Positions 15,465 to 25,206 of a DNA stretch of 64,000 bases are shown here, one piece after another (position 1 is the first letter of the stretch; each line of letters starts with the position of its first letter). Made by a program: the position numbers and the translations under genes. Below the pieces are notes generated by a model that did not search any database, was not told where the DNA came from, and saw nothing but the letters and a program-made list of their open reading frames with translations. The stretch is from Bacteroidota bacterium (GTDB lineage: Bacteria; Bacteroidota; Bacteroidia; 2-12-FULL-35-15), in the NCBI GenBank assembly GCA_016707685.1, contig JADJHE010000005.1:1-64000 (forward strand), read 5' to 3'.

Positions 15465-16064
15465 TTATTTTACTGGAAAACGCATTTTGTAACCAATCTG
15501 AACTTTTCCTTTCGAAATATCATTTAATTTTCCTTGAATCATTCGTCTGCGCAATGGACTAATTTTATCGGTAAATAATTTCCCTTCAATGTGATCGTAC
15601 TCGTGCTGAATAACGCGTGCAATCAAACCTTCATGTACTTCGTCATGTTCCTTAAAGTTTTCGTCCACATATTTGATACGGACTTTTGGTTTGCGCATTA
15701 CATCTTCTCTAATTTTTGGGATACTCAAACATCCTTCGTTGAATGCCCATTCTTCGCCAGTTTCATCCACAATACGCGCATTGATAAACACACGTTTAAA
15801 CTCTTCTAATTGTGAACGTTCTTCGGGTGTAAATTCATCATCGTCCTCATCATCTTCATCGCGTTCAGCAAATGGTTTGGTATCAACAATAAACAAGCGA
15901 ATTGCTCGTCCTACTTGTGGGGCAGCTAATCCAACACCCAAAGCATTGTTCATCGTATCAAACATATCAGCAATCAGCTGCTGTAAATTTGGATAATCTT
16001 TATCTATATCAACACCCATTTTACGTAAAACAGGATCTCCGTAGGCTACTATTGGTAAAATCAT
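15465..16064 (-). CDS. def: Peptide deformylase
   Basis: It removes the formyl group from nascent N-termini. All three motifs are present: GVGLAAPQVG (motif 1), EGCLSIP with the metal-binding Cys (motif 2) and QHEYDHIEG with two His ligands and the catalytic Glu (motif 3). The 199-residue length is slightly above the usual 170-190. The excess is a very acidic loop (ERDEDDEDDDEFTPEER) between motifs 1 and 2. The gene lies between ruvX and a TPR lipoprotein gene, with spacings of 58 and 6 bp. Confidence 0.95.
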   Translation of the reverse strand: MILPIVAYGDPVLRKMGVDIDKDYPNLQQLIADMFDTMNNALGVGLAAPQVGRAIRLFIVDTKPFAERDEDDEDDDEFTPEERSQLEEFKRVFINARIVDETGEEWAFNEGCLSIPKIREDVMRKPKVRIKYVDENFKEHDEVHEGLIARVIQHEYDHIEGKLFTDKISPLRRRMIQGKLNDISKGKVQIGYKMRFPVK

Positions 16065-16122
16065 TCTTTTTAAATTATCTATTATATCTTATATCTGTAA
16101 TCTTATGTCTTGTGTCTAAAGT

Positions 16123-16536
16123 CTACTTCATTCGTCCCATGTAATCTTGCAAAATAATCGTAGCACTAATCTCATCTACCAGCTCTTTATTTTGCCTTGC
16201 TTTTTTCTTTAAGCCACCATCAATCATGGTTTGAAATGCCATTTTTGAAGTAAAACGCTCATCCAATCGTTCCACTTTTATTTGTGGAAAGGTTCTTTTT
16301 AAATGCACCACAAATGGTTCTATAAAACGTGCCGAATCAGATGCTTCATTATTCATTCGTTTAGGCTCCCCAACCACAATGCATTCTACCGGTTCTTTCT
16401 CCATGTATTTTTTCAAAAAATCGATCAAATCTTTTGAATGAACAGTTGTTAAACCATTTGCAATAATTTGCAACGGATCAGTAACAGCAATCCCAACACG
16501 TTTACTTCCATAATCAATTGCCATAATGCGAGCCAT
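16123..16536 (-). CDS. ruvX: Putative pre-16S rRNA nuclease / Holliday junction resolvase-like protein RuvX (YqgF)
   Basis: The 137-residue RNase H-fold protein has the family motifs AIDYGSKRVGIAVTD (catalytic Asp), CIVVGEPKRMN and LDERFTSKMA, with a final EISATIILQDYM. It is thought to mature the 5' end of 16S rRNA. It is the first gene of the ruvX-def-TPR set and is divergent from dapD, with about 91 bp between the two starts. A downstream spacer near 16080-16120 contains degenerate repeats of TATCTTATATC type with no clear function. Confidence 0.9.
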   Translation of the reverse strand: MARIMAIDYGSKRVGIAVTDPLQIIANGLTTVHSKDLIDFLKKYMEKEPVECIVVGEPKRMNNEASDSARFIEPFVVHLKRTFPQIKVERLDERFTSKMAFQTMIDGGLKKKARQNKELVDEISATIILQDYMGRMK

Positions 16537-16595
16537 ACTACAAAAGTAATAAAAATACTTCAGTGATTATCCACCCAAAACAACATAGTTTTTGG

Positions 16596-16603
16596 TATAT
16601 TTG
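16596..16603 (+). promoter_or_regulatory. -7 box of the dapD promoter
   Basis: TATATTTG is a perfect match to TAnnTTTG, 24 bp upstream of the dapD ATG. Confidence 0.6.
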
Positions 16604-16627
16604 CGCACCTAAAAACAAGAATAAACC

Positions 16628-17434
16628 ATGCAACAAATTATAGAAGCCGCTTGGGAAAACCGAGAGCTATTAAAAGAAGAAAAAACACAAGCAACTATCC
16701 GCGAAGTAATTGAACTGTTGGACAAAGGGAAATTGCGTGTAGCCCAGCCAAATGGCGACCAGTGGCAAGTGAATGAATGGGTAAAAAAGGCCGTGATTTT
16801 ATATTTCCCAATTCAACAAATGCAAACCATTGAGGTGGGTATTTTTGAATACAACGATAAAATGAAATTAAAAACCAATTATGCCGAATTAGGTGTACGA
16901 GTGGTTCCAAATGCAGTAGCACGTTATGGCGCCTACCTAGCAAAAGGAGTAATTATGATGCCTAGCTACGTGAACATTGGTGCATATGTAGATAGCGGAA
17001 CAATGGTGGACACCTGGGCAACAGTTGGTTCATGCGCACAGATTGGAAAAGACGTGCATTTGAGTGGTGGTGTTGGAATTGGTGGTGTTTTGGAACCTGT
17101 TCAAGCGGCACCAGTAATTATTGAAGATGGATGTTTTATTGGATCACGTTGCATTGTTGTAGAAGGAGTTCATGTTCAAAAAGAAGCGGTGCTGGGTGCA
17201 AATGTCGTATTGACTAAATCCACAAAAATTATTGATGTAACCGGAGCTGAACCGAAAGAATACAAAGGAATTGTTCCTCCTCGATCAGTGGTAATTCCTG
17301 GATCATATACCAAGAAGTTTGCAGCTGGCGAATTTCAAGTGCCTTGTGCATTAATCATCGGACAACGTAAAGAAAGTACCGATTTAAAGACTTCTCTTAA
17401 CAATGCATTGAGAGAATACGATGTAGCGGTTTAG
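16628..17434 (+). CDS. dapD: 2,3,4,5-tetrahydropyridine-2,6-dicarboxylate N-succinyltransferase
   Basis: It catalyses the succinyl-CoA dependent step of lysine and diaminopimelate synthesis by the succinylase route. The 268-residue protein has the N-terminal helical domain (residues 1-95) and then a left-handed beta helix of hexapeptide repeats (GVIMMPSYVNIGAYVDSGTM, VDTWATVGSCAQIG, GVGIGGVLEP). The ending VPCALIIGQRKESTDLKTSL is characteristic of DapD. Length is normal. It has its own promoter and is followed by a glycosyltransferase gene after 65 bp. Confidence 0.95.
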   Translation: MQQIIEAAWENRELLKEEKTQATIREVIELLDKGKLRVAQPNGDQWQVNEWVKKAVILYFPIQQMQTIEVGIFEYNDKMKLKTNYAELGVRVVPNAVARYGAYLAKGVIMMPSYVNIGAYVDSGTMVDTWATVGSCAQIGKDVHLSGGVGIGGVLEPVQAAPVIIEDGCFIGSRCIVVEGVHVQKEAVLGANVVLTKSTKIIDVTGAEPKEYKGIVPPRSVVIPGSYTKKFAAGEFQVPCALIIGQRKESTDLKTSLNNALREYDVAV

Positions 17435-17499
17435 TTTGTTGTTAGTTGAAGAGTTGAGGTATCGAGGAATAGAAGAATAAAAAAAGAATATACGTTTAC

Positions 17500-18615
17500 A
17501 TGAAAATAGGTTTTGATGCCAAGCGAGCATTTTTAAATAACAGTGGTTTAGGAAATTATTCCAGAACACTCATTAAATCGCTTGATGAATACTTCCCGGA
17601 AAATGATTACACCTTGTTTACTACAAAAAAATCAGGGAATGAGTTCGAACAATTTATTTCGAAAAAACAAAACATTCACATTCAAGAGCCACAACATTTT
17701 ATTGATAAAAAACTACGCTCACGCTGGCGCTCATATGGAATAACAGAACTATTGAACCAACAACACATAGATGTGTATCATGGATTAAGCAATGAACTTC
17801 CATTCAACATTCATCAGTTTAAAGGCAAAAAAATTGTAAGCACGCATGATTTAATTTTTTTACGTTATCCGAACCTCTATCCGTTTTTGGATCGTAAAAT
17901 TTACAACAAAAAATTCCGTCACGCCTGCGACATTGCAGATACCATTATTGCTATTAGCGAAGAAACAAAACGTGATATCGAAAAATATTATTTTATTCCT
18001 GAAAATAAGATACAGGTTGTTTATCAAAGTTGTGACGAAGCATTTTACAAAACCTATTCGGAAGCAGCTAAAAAATCGATACAAGAAAAATTTAAGTTGC
18101 CAACCGACTTTTTATTTTACGTTGGCACCATCGAAGAGCGCAAAAACCTATTGACAATTGTAAAAGCACTCAAAAACGTAAAGGACATTCCCTTAGTAGT
18201 TGTTGGACGAAAAACTAGCTATTTCGAAAAAGTAAAAGCATACATCAAAGAACATAAGTTAGAACAACGTGTTCTGTTTTTAGAAAATGTGAGCAACCAA
18301 GAATTGCCTGTTATTTATCAATTGGCGAGCATTTTTATTTTTCCTTCCTTGTTTGAAGGTTTCGGAATTCCAATCATTGAAGCATTAACAAGTAAAACAC
18401 CAGTTATTACCTCAAAAGGAGGTTGTTTTCCTGAAGCTGCTGGTCCAAATAGTTTATACATTGAACCAAGTGATGAAAAAGACTTGGCAGAAAAAATAAA
18501 TCACTTGCTTGCATCCGAACAAACAAGAACTACGATGGCAGAGAAAGGATTTGAATATGCACAACAATTTCACCCAAAAACCATTACCAATCAGCTGATT
18601 CAATTATACAAGTAA
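17500..18615 (+). CDS. Glycosyltransferase, GT4 family
   Basis: The 371-residue GT-B fold protein has an N-terminal acceptor-binding half starting MKIGFDAKRAFLNNSGLGNY. Its C-terminal half binds a nucleotide sugar (YVGTIEERKNLLTIVKAL). The EX7E-type motif is FEGFGIPIIEALTSKTPVI. It retains a G-rich N-terminal loop (SGLGNYSR). The most likely role is sugar transfer to a lipid-linked glycan or exopolysaccharide. Donor and acceptor cannot be deduced, and the neighbours are housekeeping genes that do not help. The ATG at 17500 gives the expected GT4 N-terminus. Confidence 0.87.
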   Translation: MKIGFDAKRAFLNNSGLGNYSRTLIKSLDEYFPENDYTLFTTKKSGNEFEQFISKKQNIHIQEPQHFIDKKLRSRWRSYGITELLNQQHIDVYHGLSNELPFNIHQFKGKKIVSTHDLIFLRYPNLYPFLDRKIYNKKFRHACDIADTIIAISEETKRDIEKYYFIPENKIQVVYQSCDEAFYKTYSEAAKKSIQEKFKLPTDFLFYVGTIEERKNLLTIVKALKNVKDIPLVVVGRKTSYFEKVKAYIKEHKLEQRVLFLENVSNQELPVIYQLASIFIFPSLFEGFGIPIIEALTSKTPVITSKGGCFPEAAGPNSLYIEPSDEKDLAEKINHLLASEQTRTTMAEKGFEYAQQFHPKTITNQLIQLYK

Positions 18616-18641
18616 ACCAGATAGCATAGGATAGATTTTCG

Positions 18642-18649
18642 TATATTCG
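18642..18649 (+). promoter_or_regulatory. Probable -7 box of the tsaC-like gene
   Basis: TATATTCG fits the looser form TAnnTTnG, 23 bp upstream of the start codon. Confidence 0.4.
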
Positions 18650-18672
18650 TAATAAGCACGTAATCACAGAAA

Positions 18673-19236
18673 ATGGAAGAAGAAATAAAAAACGCATTAG
18701 AAGTTCTCCGAAAAGGTGGAACAATTCTATATCCTACCGATACCGTTTGGGGAATTGGTTGTGATGCTCGTAACAAAGAAGCAGTAAACAAAGTGTTTAA
18801 AATAAAACAACGTGCCGAATACAAAAGCATGGTAACACTTGTGTGTGACGAAACAATGCTAAACCGTTATGTAAAGGATGTACCAGCTATTGCTTGGGAT
18901 TTGATTGAAGCAGCAGAACATCCTTTAACAATCATTTATCCAGATGCACGCATGTTGGCCGAAAACGTAATTGCTGCCGATGGAAGTGTTGGTATTCGAT
19001 TGGTGAAAGATGAATTTTGTAAAAATTTAATTCATCGTTTTGGAAAACCAATTGTATCCACATCAGCCAATATTAGTGGAGAGCCTGCACCCTCCTCTTT
19101 CAATGAAATAAAATTAGACATTCTCAATAAAGTTGATTACATCGTTAATTATCGTAAAGAAGAACAAAACAATGTACAACCATCTACCATTATCAAAGTT
19201 GCGTTAAACGGAGAGATTAAGATTATTAGAAAGTAA
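18673..19236 (+). CDS. tsaC: L-threonylcarbamoyladenylate synthase (TsaC/YrdC/Sua5 type)
   Basis: It makes threonylcarbamoyl-AMP for the t6A37 modification of ANN-decoding tRNAs. The 187-residue protein is the single YrdC domain, without the C-terminal Sua5 extension. The motifs are GGTILYPTDTVWGIGCDA at the N-terminus, KQRAEYKSMVTLV for the nucleotide pocket and STSANISGEPAP near the end. It begins a five-gene plus-strand run of mainly tRNA-processing genes and is separated from the next gene by one base. Confidence 0.92.
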   Translation: MEEEIKNALEVLRKGGTILYPTDTVWGIGCDARNKEAVNKVFKIKQRAEYKSMVTLVCDETMLNRYVKDVPAIAWDLIEAAEHPLTIIYPDARMLAENVIAADGSVGIRLVKDEFCKNLIHRFGKPIVSTSANISGEPAPSSFNEIKLDILNKVDYIVNYRKEEQNNVQPSTIIKVALNGEIKIIRK

Positions 19237-19237
19237 C

Positions 19238-20647
19238 GTGAAAACAAAATTAACCCATCCTATTTTTGAAGTTGTTTCAGCTTGTGCTGACGAAATGAAT
19301 GTAAAAGCTTTTGTTATTGGAGGCTGGGTACGCGATTTATTACTCAACAGACCTTGCAAAGACATTGACATTGTTGCCATAGGCTCTGGGATAGAACTTG
19401 CCGAGCGTGTTGCCGCAAAATTAGGAAATCAATACCATGTAAATATTTTTAAAAATTTTGGTACTGCACAAATTGTGTATGAAGATTATGACATTGAATT
19501 TGTTGGTGCACGAAAAGAATCGTACCGCATTGAAAGCAGAAAGCCAATTGTTGAAAATGGGACACTCGAAGATGATCAAAACAGAAGGGATTTTACCATC
19601 AATGCATTAGCGATTGCGCTTAACAAAGCCAACTATGGAGAATTGCTCGATCCATTTAATGGAATTAAAGACATGCAATTCACCACCATTCGCACGCCTT
19701 TAAATCCAGATATTACCTATTCTGATGATCCTTTGCGAATGATGCGTGCTATTCGTTTTGCAACACAACTCGACTACACCATTGAACACGAATCATTAGC
19801 AAGCATTACCCGAAATAAAGAACGCATCAAAATTATTTCGAAAGAACGCATATCCGATGAGTTAAATAAAATTATTCTTGCAAAAAAACCATCCATCGGA
19901 TTTAAATTGCTGTTCGATACAGGTATCTTACATTTTATTTTTCCCGAAATGGTTGCTTTGCATGGTGTAGAAATACGCAATGGAAAAGGACATAAAGATA
20001 ATTTTTACCATACATTGGAAGTCCTCGACAATATTTGTAAAACAACGGATGATTTATGGCTGCGCTGGGCTGCTATTTTGCACGACATAGCAAAACCACC
20101 CACCAAGCGTTTTGAAGCAGATCATGGCTGGACCTTCCATGGCCATGAAGACAAAGGCTCACGCATGGTTCCAAAAATATTTGCTGATTTAAAATTACCG
20201 TTGAACGAAAAAATGAAGTATGTACAAAAATTAGTACTACTCCACTTACGTCCAATCGTATTAGCAAAAAGTGAAGTTACCGAAAGCGCTGTTCGAAGAC
20301 TATTATTTGAAGCAGGTGATGACATTGATGACTTAATGCAATTGTGTGAAGCAGATATCACTTCGAAAAATGAATACAAAGTCCAAAAATATTTAAAGAA
20401 CTTTGAACTTGTTCGTCAAAAACTAAAAGAGGTAGAAGAAAAAGACAATATTCGCAATTGGCAACCCCCTATCACTGGTGAAGATATCATGAAAACATTT
20501 GCAATAGGTGCTGGACGTGAAGTTGGAATCATCAAAAATGCAATACGAGAAGCGATACTGGATGGAATTATCAAAAATGATTACAATGAAGCTTTTCAGT
20601 TTATGCTAACCGAAGGCGAAAAGTTAGGCTTAAAAGCAAGCTCTTAA
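19238..20647 (+). CDS. CCA tRNA nucleotidyltransferase / poly(A) polymerase family protein with HD domain
   Basis: The 469-residue protein starts at GTG. Its N-terminal nucleotidyltransferase domain shows GGWVRDLLL followed by the DxD of CKDIDIVAIG (metal ligands) and RRDFTINALAI. A helical RNA-binding region follows, and then an HD phosphohydrolase domain (WAAILHDIAKPPTKR). This is the usual Bacteroidota architecture for the enzyme that adds or repairs the CCA end of tRNAs, so the role is likely but inferred. It follows the tsaC-like gene after one base and is probably translationally coupled. Confidence 0.9.
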   Translation: MKTKLTHPIFEVVSACADEMNVKAFVIGGWVRDLLLNRPCKDIDIVAIGSGIELAERVAAKLGNQYHVNIFKNFGTAQIVYEDYDIEFVGARKESYRIESRKPIVENGTLEDDQNRRDFTINALAIALNKANYGELLDPFNGIKDMQFTTIRTPLNPDITYSDDPLRMMRAIRFATQLDYTIEHESLASITRNKERIKIISKERISDELNKIILAKKPSIGFKLLFDTGILHFIFPEMVALHGVEIRNGKGHKDNFYHTLEVLDNICKTTDDLWLRWAAILHDIAKPPTKRFEADHGWTFHGHEDKGSRMVPKIFADLKLPLNEKMKYVQKLVLLHLRPIVLAKSEVTESAVRRLLFEAGDDIDDLMQLCEADITSKNEYKVQKYLKNFELVRQKLKEVEEKDNIRNWQPPITGEDIMKTFAIGAGREVGIIKNAIREAILDGIIKNDYNEAFQFMLTEGEKLGLKASS

Positions 20648-20661
20648 AAGGTATTTTTTCT

Positions 20662-20669
20662 TACTTTTG
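20662..20669 (+). promoter_or_regulatory. -7 box upstream of the pRiA4b ORF-3-like gene
   Basis: TACTTTTG matches TAnnTTTG exactly and lies 36 bp before the start codon, in the 58-bp gap after the CCA gene. It suggests an internal promoter. Confidence 0.55.
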
Positions 20670-20705
20670 CAACTACAATATCAATCATTTAAATAAAAGA
20701 ATAGA

Positions 20706-21377
20706 ATGGCAGTTTATAGATTTAGAGTTACGTTCGAAGATAACGAAGAAGTATACCGTGAAATAGATATTAAATCGACTCAAAACTTTGAAGATTTTCA
20801 CAATGTAATTGTTCAATCAATAGGATTTGACAACTTGCACGATTCATCATTCTATATCAGTGATGATTATTACCGCAAAGGAGATGAAATTACTTTACGT
20901 CCGATTAGCGATGATGAAAAAGAATTAAGAGCATTAAAAAAGATGCCTTTAAAACGCCAGATGAACAAATGTAAAATGGCCGCATTGATTGATGATCCTC
21001 ACCAAAAATTTGTTTACGTATACGATTTAAAAACAGGCTGGACATTTTTAGTTGAATTGTTAAAAATTGTTCCGGATGATGCAAAAGTAAACTATCCTAA
21101 ATGTGTTAAATCGATTGGAGAATCACCAAAACAATACAAAGCCAACAACCTTGCTGCTCCTGCTGCTGATGAAGATGATTTTGATGAGGAAGAGGAACCA
21201 CATGCAGATGATGAAGCCTACGCAAGTGCACATAGCGAAGATGAAACAGCCTTGTTAGAAGGTGAAGAGGGTGAAGAAGAAGTTGCAGAGGAAGAAGAAA
21301 CTGCTGAAGAAGATGATTTTGGTGCTTCTGAATTTGACGACAGCGATCATTTTAGTGAAGGTAAAGAAGATTATTAA
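20706..21377 (+). CDS. Plasmid pRiA4b ORF-3-like / IS1096 passenger-type protein with acidic tail
   Basis: The 223-residue protein starts MAVYRFRVTFEDNEEVYREI and continues DLHDSSF-type and VYVYDLKTGWTFLVELL segments, which are characteristic of the pRiA4b ORF-3 fold (residues 1-145). The biochemical role of this family is not established. Residues 155-223 are an extreme acidic tail rich in Asp and Glu, probably disordered. Despite the mobile-element flavour of the family name, in Bacteroidota it is a stable chromosomal gene next to miaA. Nothing here suggests transfer. It has its own -7 box. Confidence 0.8.
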   Translation: MAVYRFRVTFEDNEEVYREIDIKSTQNFEDFHNVIVQSIGFDNLHDSSFYISDDYYRKGDEITLRPISDDEKELRALKKMPLKRQMNKCKMAALIDDPHQKFVYVYDLKTGWTFLVELLKIVPDDAKVNYPKCVKSIGESPKQYKANNLAAPAADEDDFDEEEEPHADDEAYASAHSEDETALLEGEEGEEEVAEEEETAEEDDFGASEFDDSDHFSEGKEDY

Positions 21378-21397
21378 TCAAACGCTCCCCCTCACAG

Positions 21398-22306
21398 GTG
21401 GAATCTAAAAAAAAGTTATTCGTAATTGTTGGTCCTACTGCTGTTGGTAAAACAGCACTTAGTATTCAACTTGCAAAAGCGTTTGATACCGAAATTGTTT
21501 CGGCCGACTCCCGCCAATTTTTTAAAGAAATGAGCATTGGCACCGCAAAACCCAATGCTACCGAAATGGGTACCATCAAGCATCATTTTATTGATTCGCA
21601 TTCTATTTCGGAAGAATACAATGTAGGAAAGTTTGAAACCGAAGCCATTCAAGTACTGAACACTTTATTTGAAACAAAAAATTACGCTATCCTTGTTGGT
21701 GGATCGGGATTGTACATTGATGCTATTTGCAATGGCCTTGATGAATTACCTGAAGCGAGTGAAGAAATTCGTCAGCAACTAAAATTACTTTACGAGGAAA
21801 AAGGCATTATGGCATTACAAGAGCAATTGAAAGAATTGGATTTAAATTATTACAATCAAGTTGATTTAAACAACCCACAACGATTGATGCGCGCATTGGA
21901 GGTTTGCTTGAGTACTGGCAAAACATACTCGGAACAACGAGCAGGAAAAACAAAAGCACGCAATTTTACAACCATTAAAATTGGATTAACTACTTCGCGC
22001 GAAGAGTTGTACAATCGCATCAATAAACGGGTGGATGAAATGCTGCAACAAGGATTATTGGATGAAGTGAAATCGTTGTTGCCCTATCAAAACAAAAATG
22101 CATTACAAACTGTTGGATACAAAGAGTTGTTTGATTATTTAGAAAACAAAACGAGCTTAGAGCAAGCTGTAGCATTAATAAAACAACATACACGCAACTT
22201 TGCAAAGCGCCAATTAACGTGGTTTAAACGCGATGAACAAATTCAATGGTTTGAACCAAATGAGTTTGAAAAAATAAAACAATACATTACAAGCAGCATC
22301 AATTAA
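21398..22306 (+). CDS. miaA: tRNA dimethylallyltransferase
   Basis: MiaA transfers a dimethylallyl group to A37 of UNN-decoding tRNAs. The 302-residue protein starts at GTG. It has the P-loop GPTAVGKTALSIQL, the substrate motif SADSRQFFKEMSIGTAKP and GGSGLYIDAI. The C-terminal tRNA-contacting part includes QTVGYKELFDYLE and TRNFAKRQLTWFK. Length is normal. It lies 20 bp downstream of the acidic-tail protein gene and 17 bp upstream of an MFS gene, so it is in an operon with other tRNA-related genes. Confidence 0.95.
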   Translation: MESKKKLFVIVGPTAVGKTALSIQLAKAFDTEIVSADSRQFFKEMSIGTAKPNATEMGTIKHHFIDSHSISEEYNVGKFETEAIQVLNTLFETKNYAILVGGSGLYIDAICNGLDELPEASEEIRQQLKLLYEEKGIMALQEQLKELDLNYYNQVDLNNPQRLMRALEVCLSTGKTYSEQRAGKTKARNFTTIKIGLTTSREELYNRINKRVDEMLQQGLLDEVKSLLPYQNKNALQTVGYKELFDYLENKTSLEQAVALIKQHTRNFAKRQLTWFKRDEQIQWFEPNEFEKIKQYITSSIN

Positions 22307-22323
22307 GATTCGATTAAAGCATT

Positions 22324-23565
22324 ATGCTTACCATTATAAAAGACTATAGCAAACTCGACAAATCGATTTTAAACGTAATAACCGTTGAATTTTTTGTTCA
22401 AATGATTAATGTTACGTTTATGGCTATTCTTCCTTTGTACATGCAAACAGAAGGTTATAGCGATGCTGAATATGCACACTTTACCTCCTACCGATATCTT
22501 GGAATGCTCGCCTTGGCATTATTTTTAGGAATGTACATCAAAGGTAGACGGATTTTACCCTTGTTTTATTTTGCTGCATTTGGTGTTCCATTCTTTGGAT
22601 TGCTCATTTTAATTGGTGTACAAATTCATTCAACGGCATTGCTTTTAATAGCTCATTTACTTTGGGGAACAGCTTATACATTTATACAAATACCTGTATT
22701 ACCCTATATATTGCGCAACGCACCCTTACACCAACACACCTCAGCAATCACACTTAATTTTGCAACATGGAGCATTGCAAGTATTCTCAGCTTTTTATTC
22801 ATTGCTGTTTTAAACTCCATCAATGCCATTGTTTTTAACGAGCAAAATTTACTTTACGGAATTGTTTGCTTGAGTTTTTTAGGGCTGTATTTTATTTCGA
22901 GAGTAAGCAAACATGAAGTCATTCCAGCACTTACCGAAAAACGAAGTAATTTAAAAGACTACGACTGGAAACTAATTTTTAAAGCATTAATTCCTACTGC
23001 CATCATTGCATTTGGAGCTGGGTTCACTATTCCGTTCATCAGTTTATTTTTCTCGAACGTTCACAATATGAATACATCTCAGTTTTCATACATGTCGTTT
23101 GCAGCCTCTTTTATTGTTGCTTATGCTGCATTGTGGGTTCCAAAAATAAAAGAAGGCATTGGCTACAAACGTGCAGTACCTATCACACAATCGTTTGCCA
23201 TTATTGCACTCATTGTAATGGCTACTACACAATATTACAGTGAACACAGCGCAGCCATTTACATTGCTGTTGGATTTTATTTGCTGCGACAACCATTAAT
23301 GAACATTGCAGCACCCATGACCTCCGATATTACAATGAAATATGTAGGCGAAAAAAACAGGGAAATGACAAGTGGTTTAACCTCTGCTATTTGGTCGGGC
23401 TCCACATTTTTTAGTGCTATTTTATTTGGAATTCTTCGCCACATGAATGTAGCCTATGTAAACATTTTCTTGATTACAGCTGCTACCTATATTGTTGGTG
23501 TAATTTGGTACATCATTCTTATAAAAGATTACGAAAAGCGCGAACGCGCTGGCAGCATCAATTAA
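22324..23565 (+). CDS. MFS transporter
   Basis: The 413-residue protein is an integral membrane protein with about 12 helices in two halves. A basic loop between helices 2 and 3 (GMYIKGRRILPL) and the central cytoplasmic segment (SKHEVIPALTEKRSNLKDYD) fit the major facilitator fold. Nothing in the sequence gives the substrate. It follows miaA after 17 bp and is the last gene of the run, closed by a bidirectional terminator. Confidence 0.82.
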   Translation: MLTIIKDYSKLDKSILNVITVEFFVQMINVTFMAILPLYMQTEGYSDAEYAHFTSYRYLGMLALALFLGMYIKGRRILPLFYFAAFGVPFFGLLILIGVQIHSTALLLIAHLLWGTAYTFIQIPVLPYILRNAPLHQHTSAITLNFATWSIASILSFLFIAVLNSINAIVFNEQNLLYGIVCLSFLGLYFISRVSKHEVIPALTEKRSNLKDYDWKLIFKALIPTAIIAFGAGFTIPFISLFFSNVHNMNTSQFSYMSFAASFIVAYAALWVPKIKEGIGYKRAVPITQSFAIIALIVMATTQYYSEHSAAIYIAVGFYLLRQPLMNIAAPMTSDITMKYVGEKNREMTSGLTSAIWSGSTFFSAILFGILRHMNVAYVNIFLITAATYIVGVIWYIILIKDYEKRERAGSIN

Positions 23566-23592
23566 AAGGCGAAGAAAACTCTTCGCCTTTTT
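23564..23592. terminator. Bidirectional terminator between MFS and OmpA-family genes
   Basis: AAAAGGCGAAGA and TCTTCGCCTTTT form a perfect stem with A- and T-runs on both sides. It begins in the MFS stop codon and ends next to the stop of the convergent gene. Confidence 0.85.
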
Positions 23593-23593
23593 A

Positions 23594-25185
23594 TTATTGT
23601 AGAATTTTAAATTCTGTTCGTCTGTTTTGTTGGTGCAACTCTTCTTTCTTTGTTTCAAGCGGTTCAGCTTCTATCATTGCATCTGTGTTGATAGGCGTTA
23701 ACTCACCATAACCTTTGTATTTTAATCGGGCAGTTGCTACACCTTGCTTAATTAAATAATCAACTACCGATTTTGAACGATCTTCCGACAATTTTTGATT
23801 GTACTCCGAACTACCTCTTGTATCTGTATGTCCAGAAATTTCAATTTGTATCGTTGGATTTTCATTCATGATTTTCACAACACGCGCTAACTCCGAAAAA
23901 GATTCACTTCTCAAGGTTGCTTTGTTGTAATCAAAGAAAATATTGTTCAAGACAATCTTAGCACCTTTTTCAATTTTATTCAAATAAATGTCTTTTTCAA
24001 TTTCAATATATTCTGCCGCATCGGGTAAATCAAAATTTTCGGAATGAAACAAATAACCGTTTGCAGAAACATAAATACCATAGTTAACACCCAGCAGGTA
24101 AACTTACCATGTAACTTCCCGACTGGCTGTTAGAAGTAAAGTTGGAAACTTTTTCTCCTGTTTTTACATTCGTTAATTCAATGGTTGCTTCAATGGGTAG
24201 TTTTGTTTTAGCATCGTAAATTTTACCTTTCAACAATGCAAGGCGTGGACCTTTGTCTTTTTTCTTTTCTAATGCAGTAAAGTTTACCTCAAATACATCT
24301 TTCTCACCTAAAGTTCCTTTTCTACTCGATGAATAATAAGCCGTTTTACCACTAGCAGTTAAAACAAAAAACAAATCGTTATCGGCTGTATTTATGGGGG
24401 CACCAATATTTACGGGTGTCGACCATAACCCTTTTTCGTTGGTAGTTACATAAATATCGTATCCACCTTGTCCGCCCTTACGTGTTGAACTAAAATAAAG
24501 AGTTTTGCCATCAGGATGGATAAACACAGCTTCTTCATCGTCTTTGGTATTGATAGGTTCGCCAATATTAACAGCTTTTCCCCATTTCCCACTTTCGTCT
24601 TTTGTACAATACCAAATATCACGTCCACCTTTTCCGCCTTCAACACGATCGCTTACAAAATAAATAGTACGTCCATCAGGCGCAATACTTGCTGAAGATT
24701 CATGACTTTTTGAATTAACAGGTTCTGGTAATTTTTCAGGCTCTGTCCATGTCCTTTTTGACGGGATTCATAAATATCACCATTCCCATTTTCATCGTCA
24801 CGGTAAATCAATAACCATGAACCATCATTGGACAAAGCAATATTTGAATTGTGTCGGTTAGGTGCATTTACAGGTTCTGGAATAGACGTTGCAGCATTCC
24901 ATTTCTTTTGCTTTTCGTTATACGTAGCAAAATAAATTTTTTCTAATCCTTCCTTGTTCTTTTTTATATCCTTATCAGTACTTGGTCTACGTGAAGTAAA
25001 AAACATAATTTTTCCATCGGCAGAAATTACCGAAGAATAATCAGGAAAAGTTGAATTTATTTCGGCACCAATATTTTTAATCGATACTTTAAGTGTATCA
25101 CCTATTGTTTTTCTTCAGCAATTTGTGCGAAAGAAGAAACAATAGTTGATACGGTAAATAAGCCTGTTAGTAGTAGCTTTTTCAT
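23594..25185 (-). CDS. PorE-like PD40/OmpA family protein (reading frame interrupted three times)
   Basis: A signal peptide (LLLTGLFTVSTIVSSFAQ) starts at the ATG at 25185. PD40/WD40-like propeller blades follow (MFFTSRRPSTDKD, YFVSDRVEGGKGGRDIW, TLYFSSTRKGGQGGYDIY). Then come a carboxypeptidase-regulatory-like domain and a C-terminal OmpA domain with ISGHTDTRG and LSEDRSKSVVDYL. Frames shift near 25112, 24752 and 24088, and each shift restores a plausible protein. One missing A at 25112 and one extra G at 24088 would repair two of them. Such proteins anchor T9SS machinery or surface fibres to peptidoglycan. It is the third gene of the adhesin-PorP-OmpA operon, 21 bp after porP. The three breaks are most likely sequence errors. 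Confidence 0.8.
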
Positions 25186-25206
25186 AAATTATATTGAGGC
25201 TATTTC

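Noticed and set aside
16080..16122. Degenerate TATCTTATATC-type words after ruvX
   Set aside because: Too short and irregular to be called a tandem repeat or regulatory site.
24446..24646. Separate 66-codon minus-strand gene inside the OmpA-family gene
   Set aside because: It lies in the wrong frame relative to conserved PD40 blades and is a shadow of the frameshifted gene.
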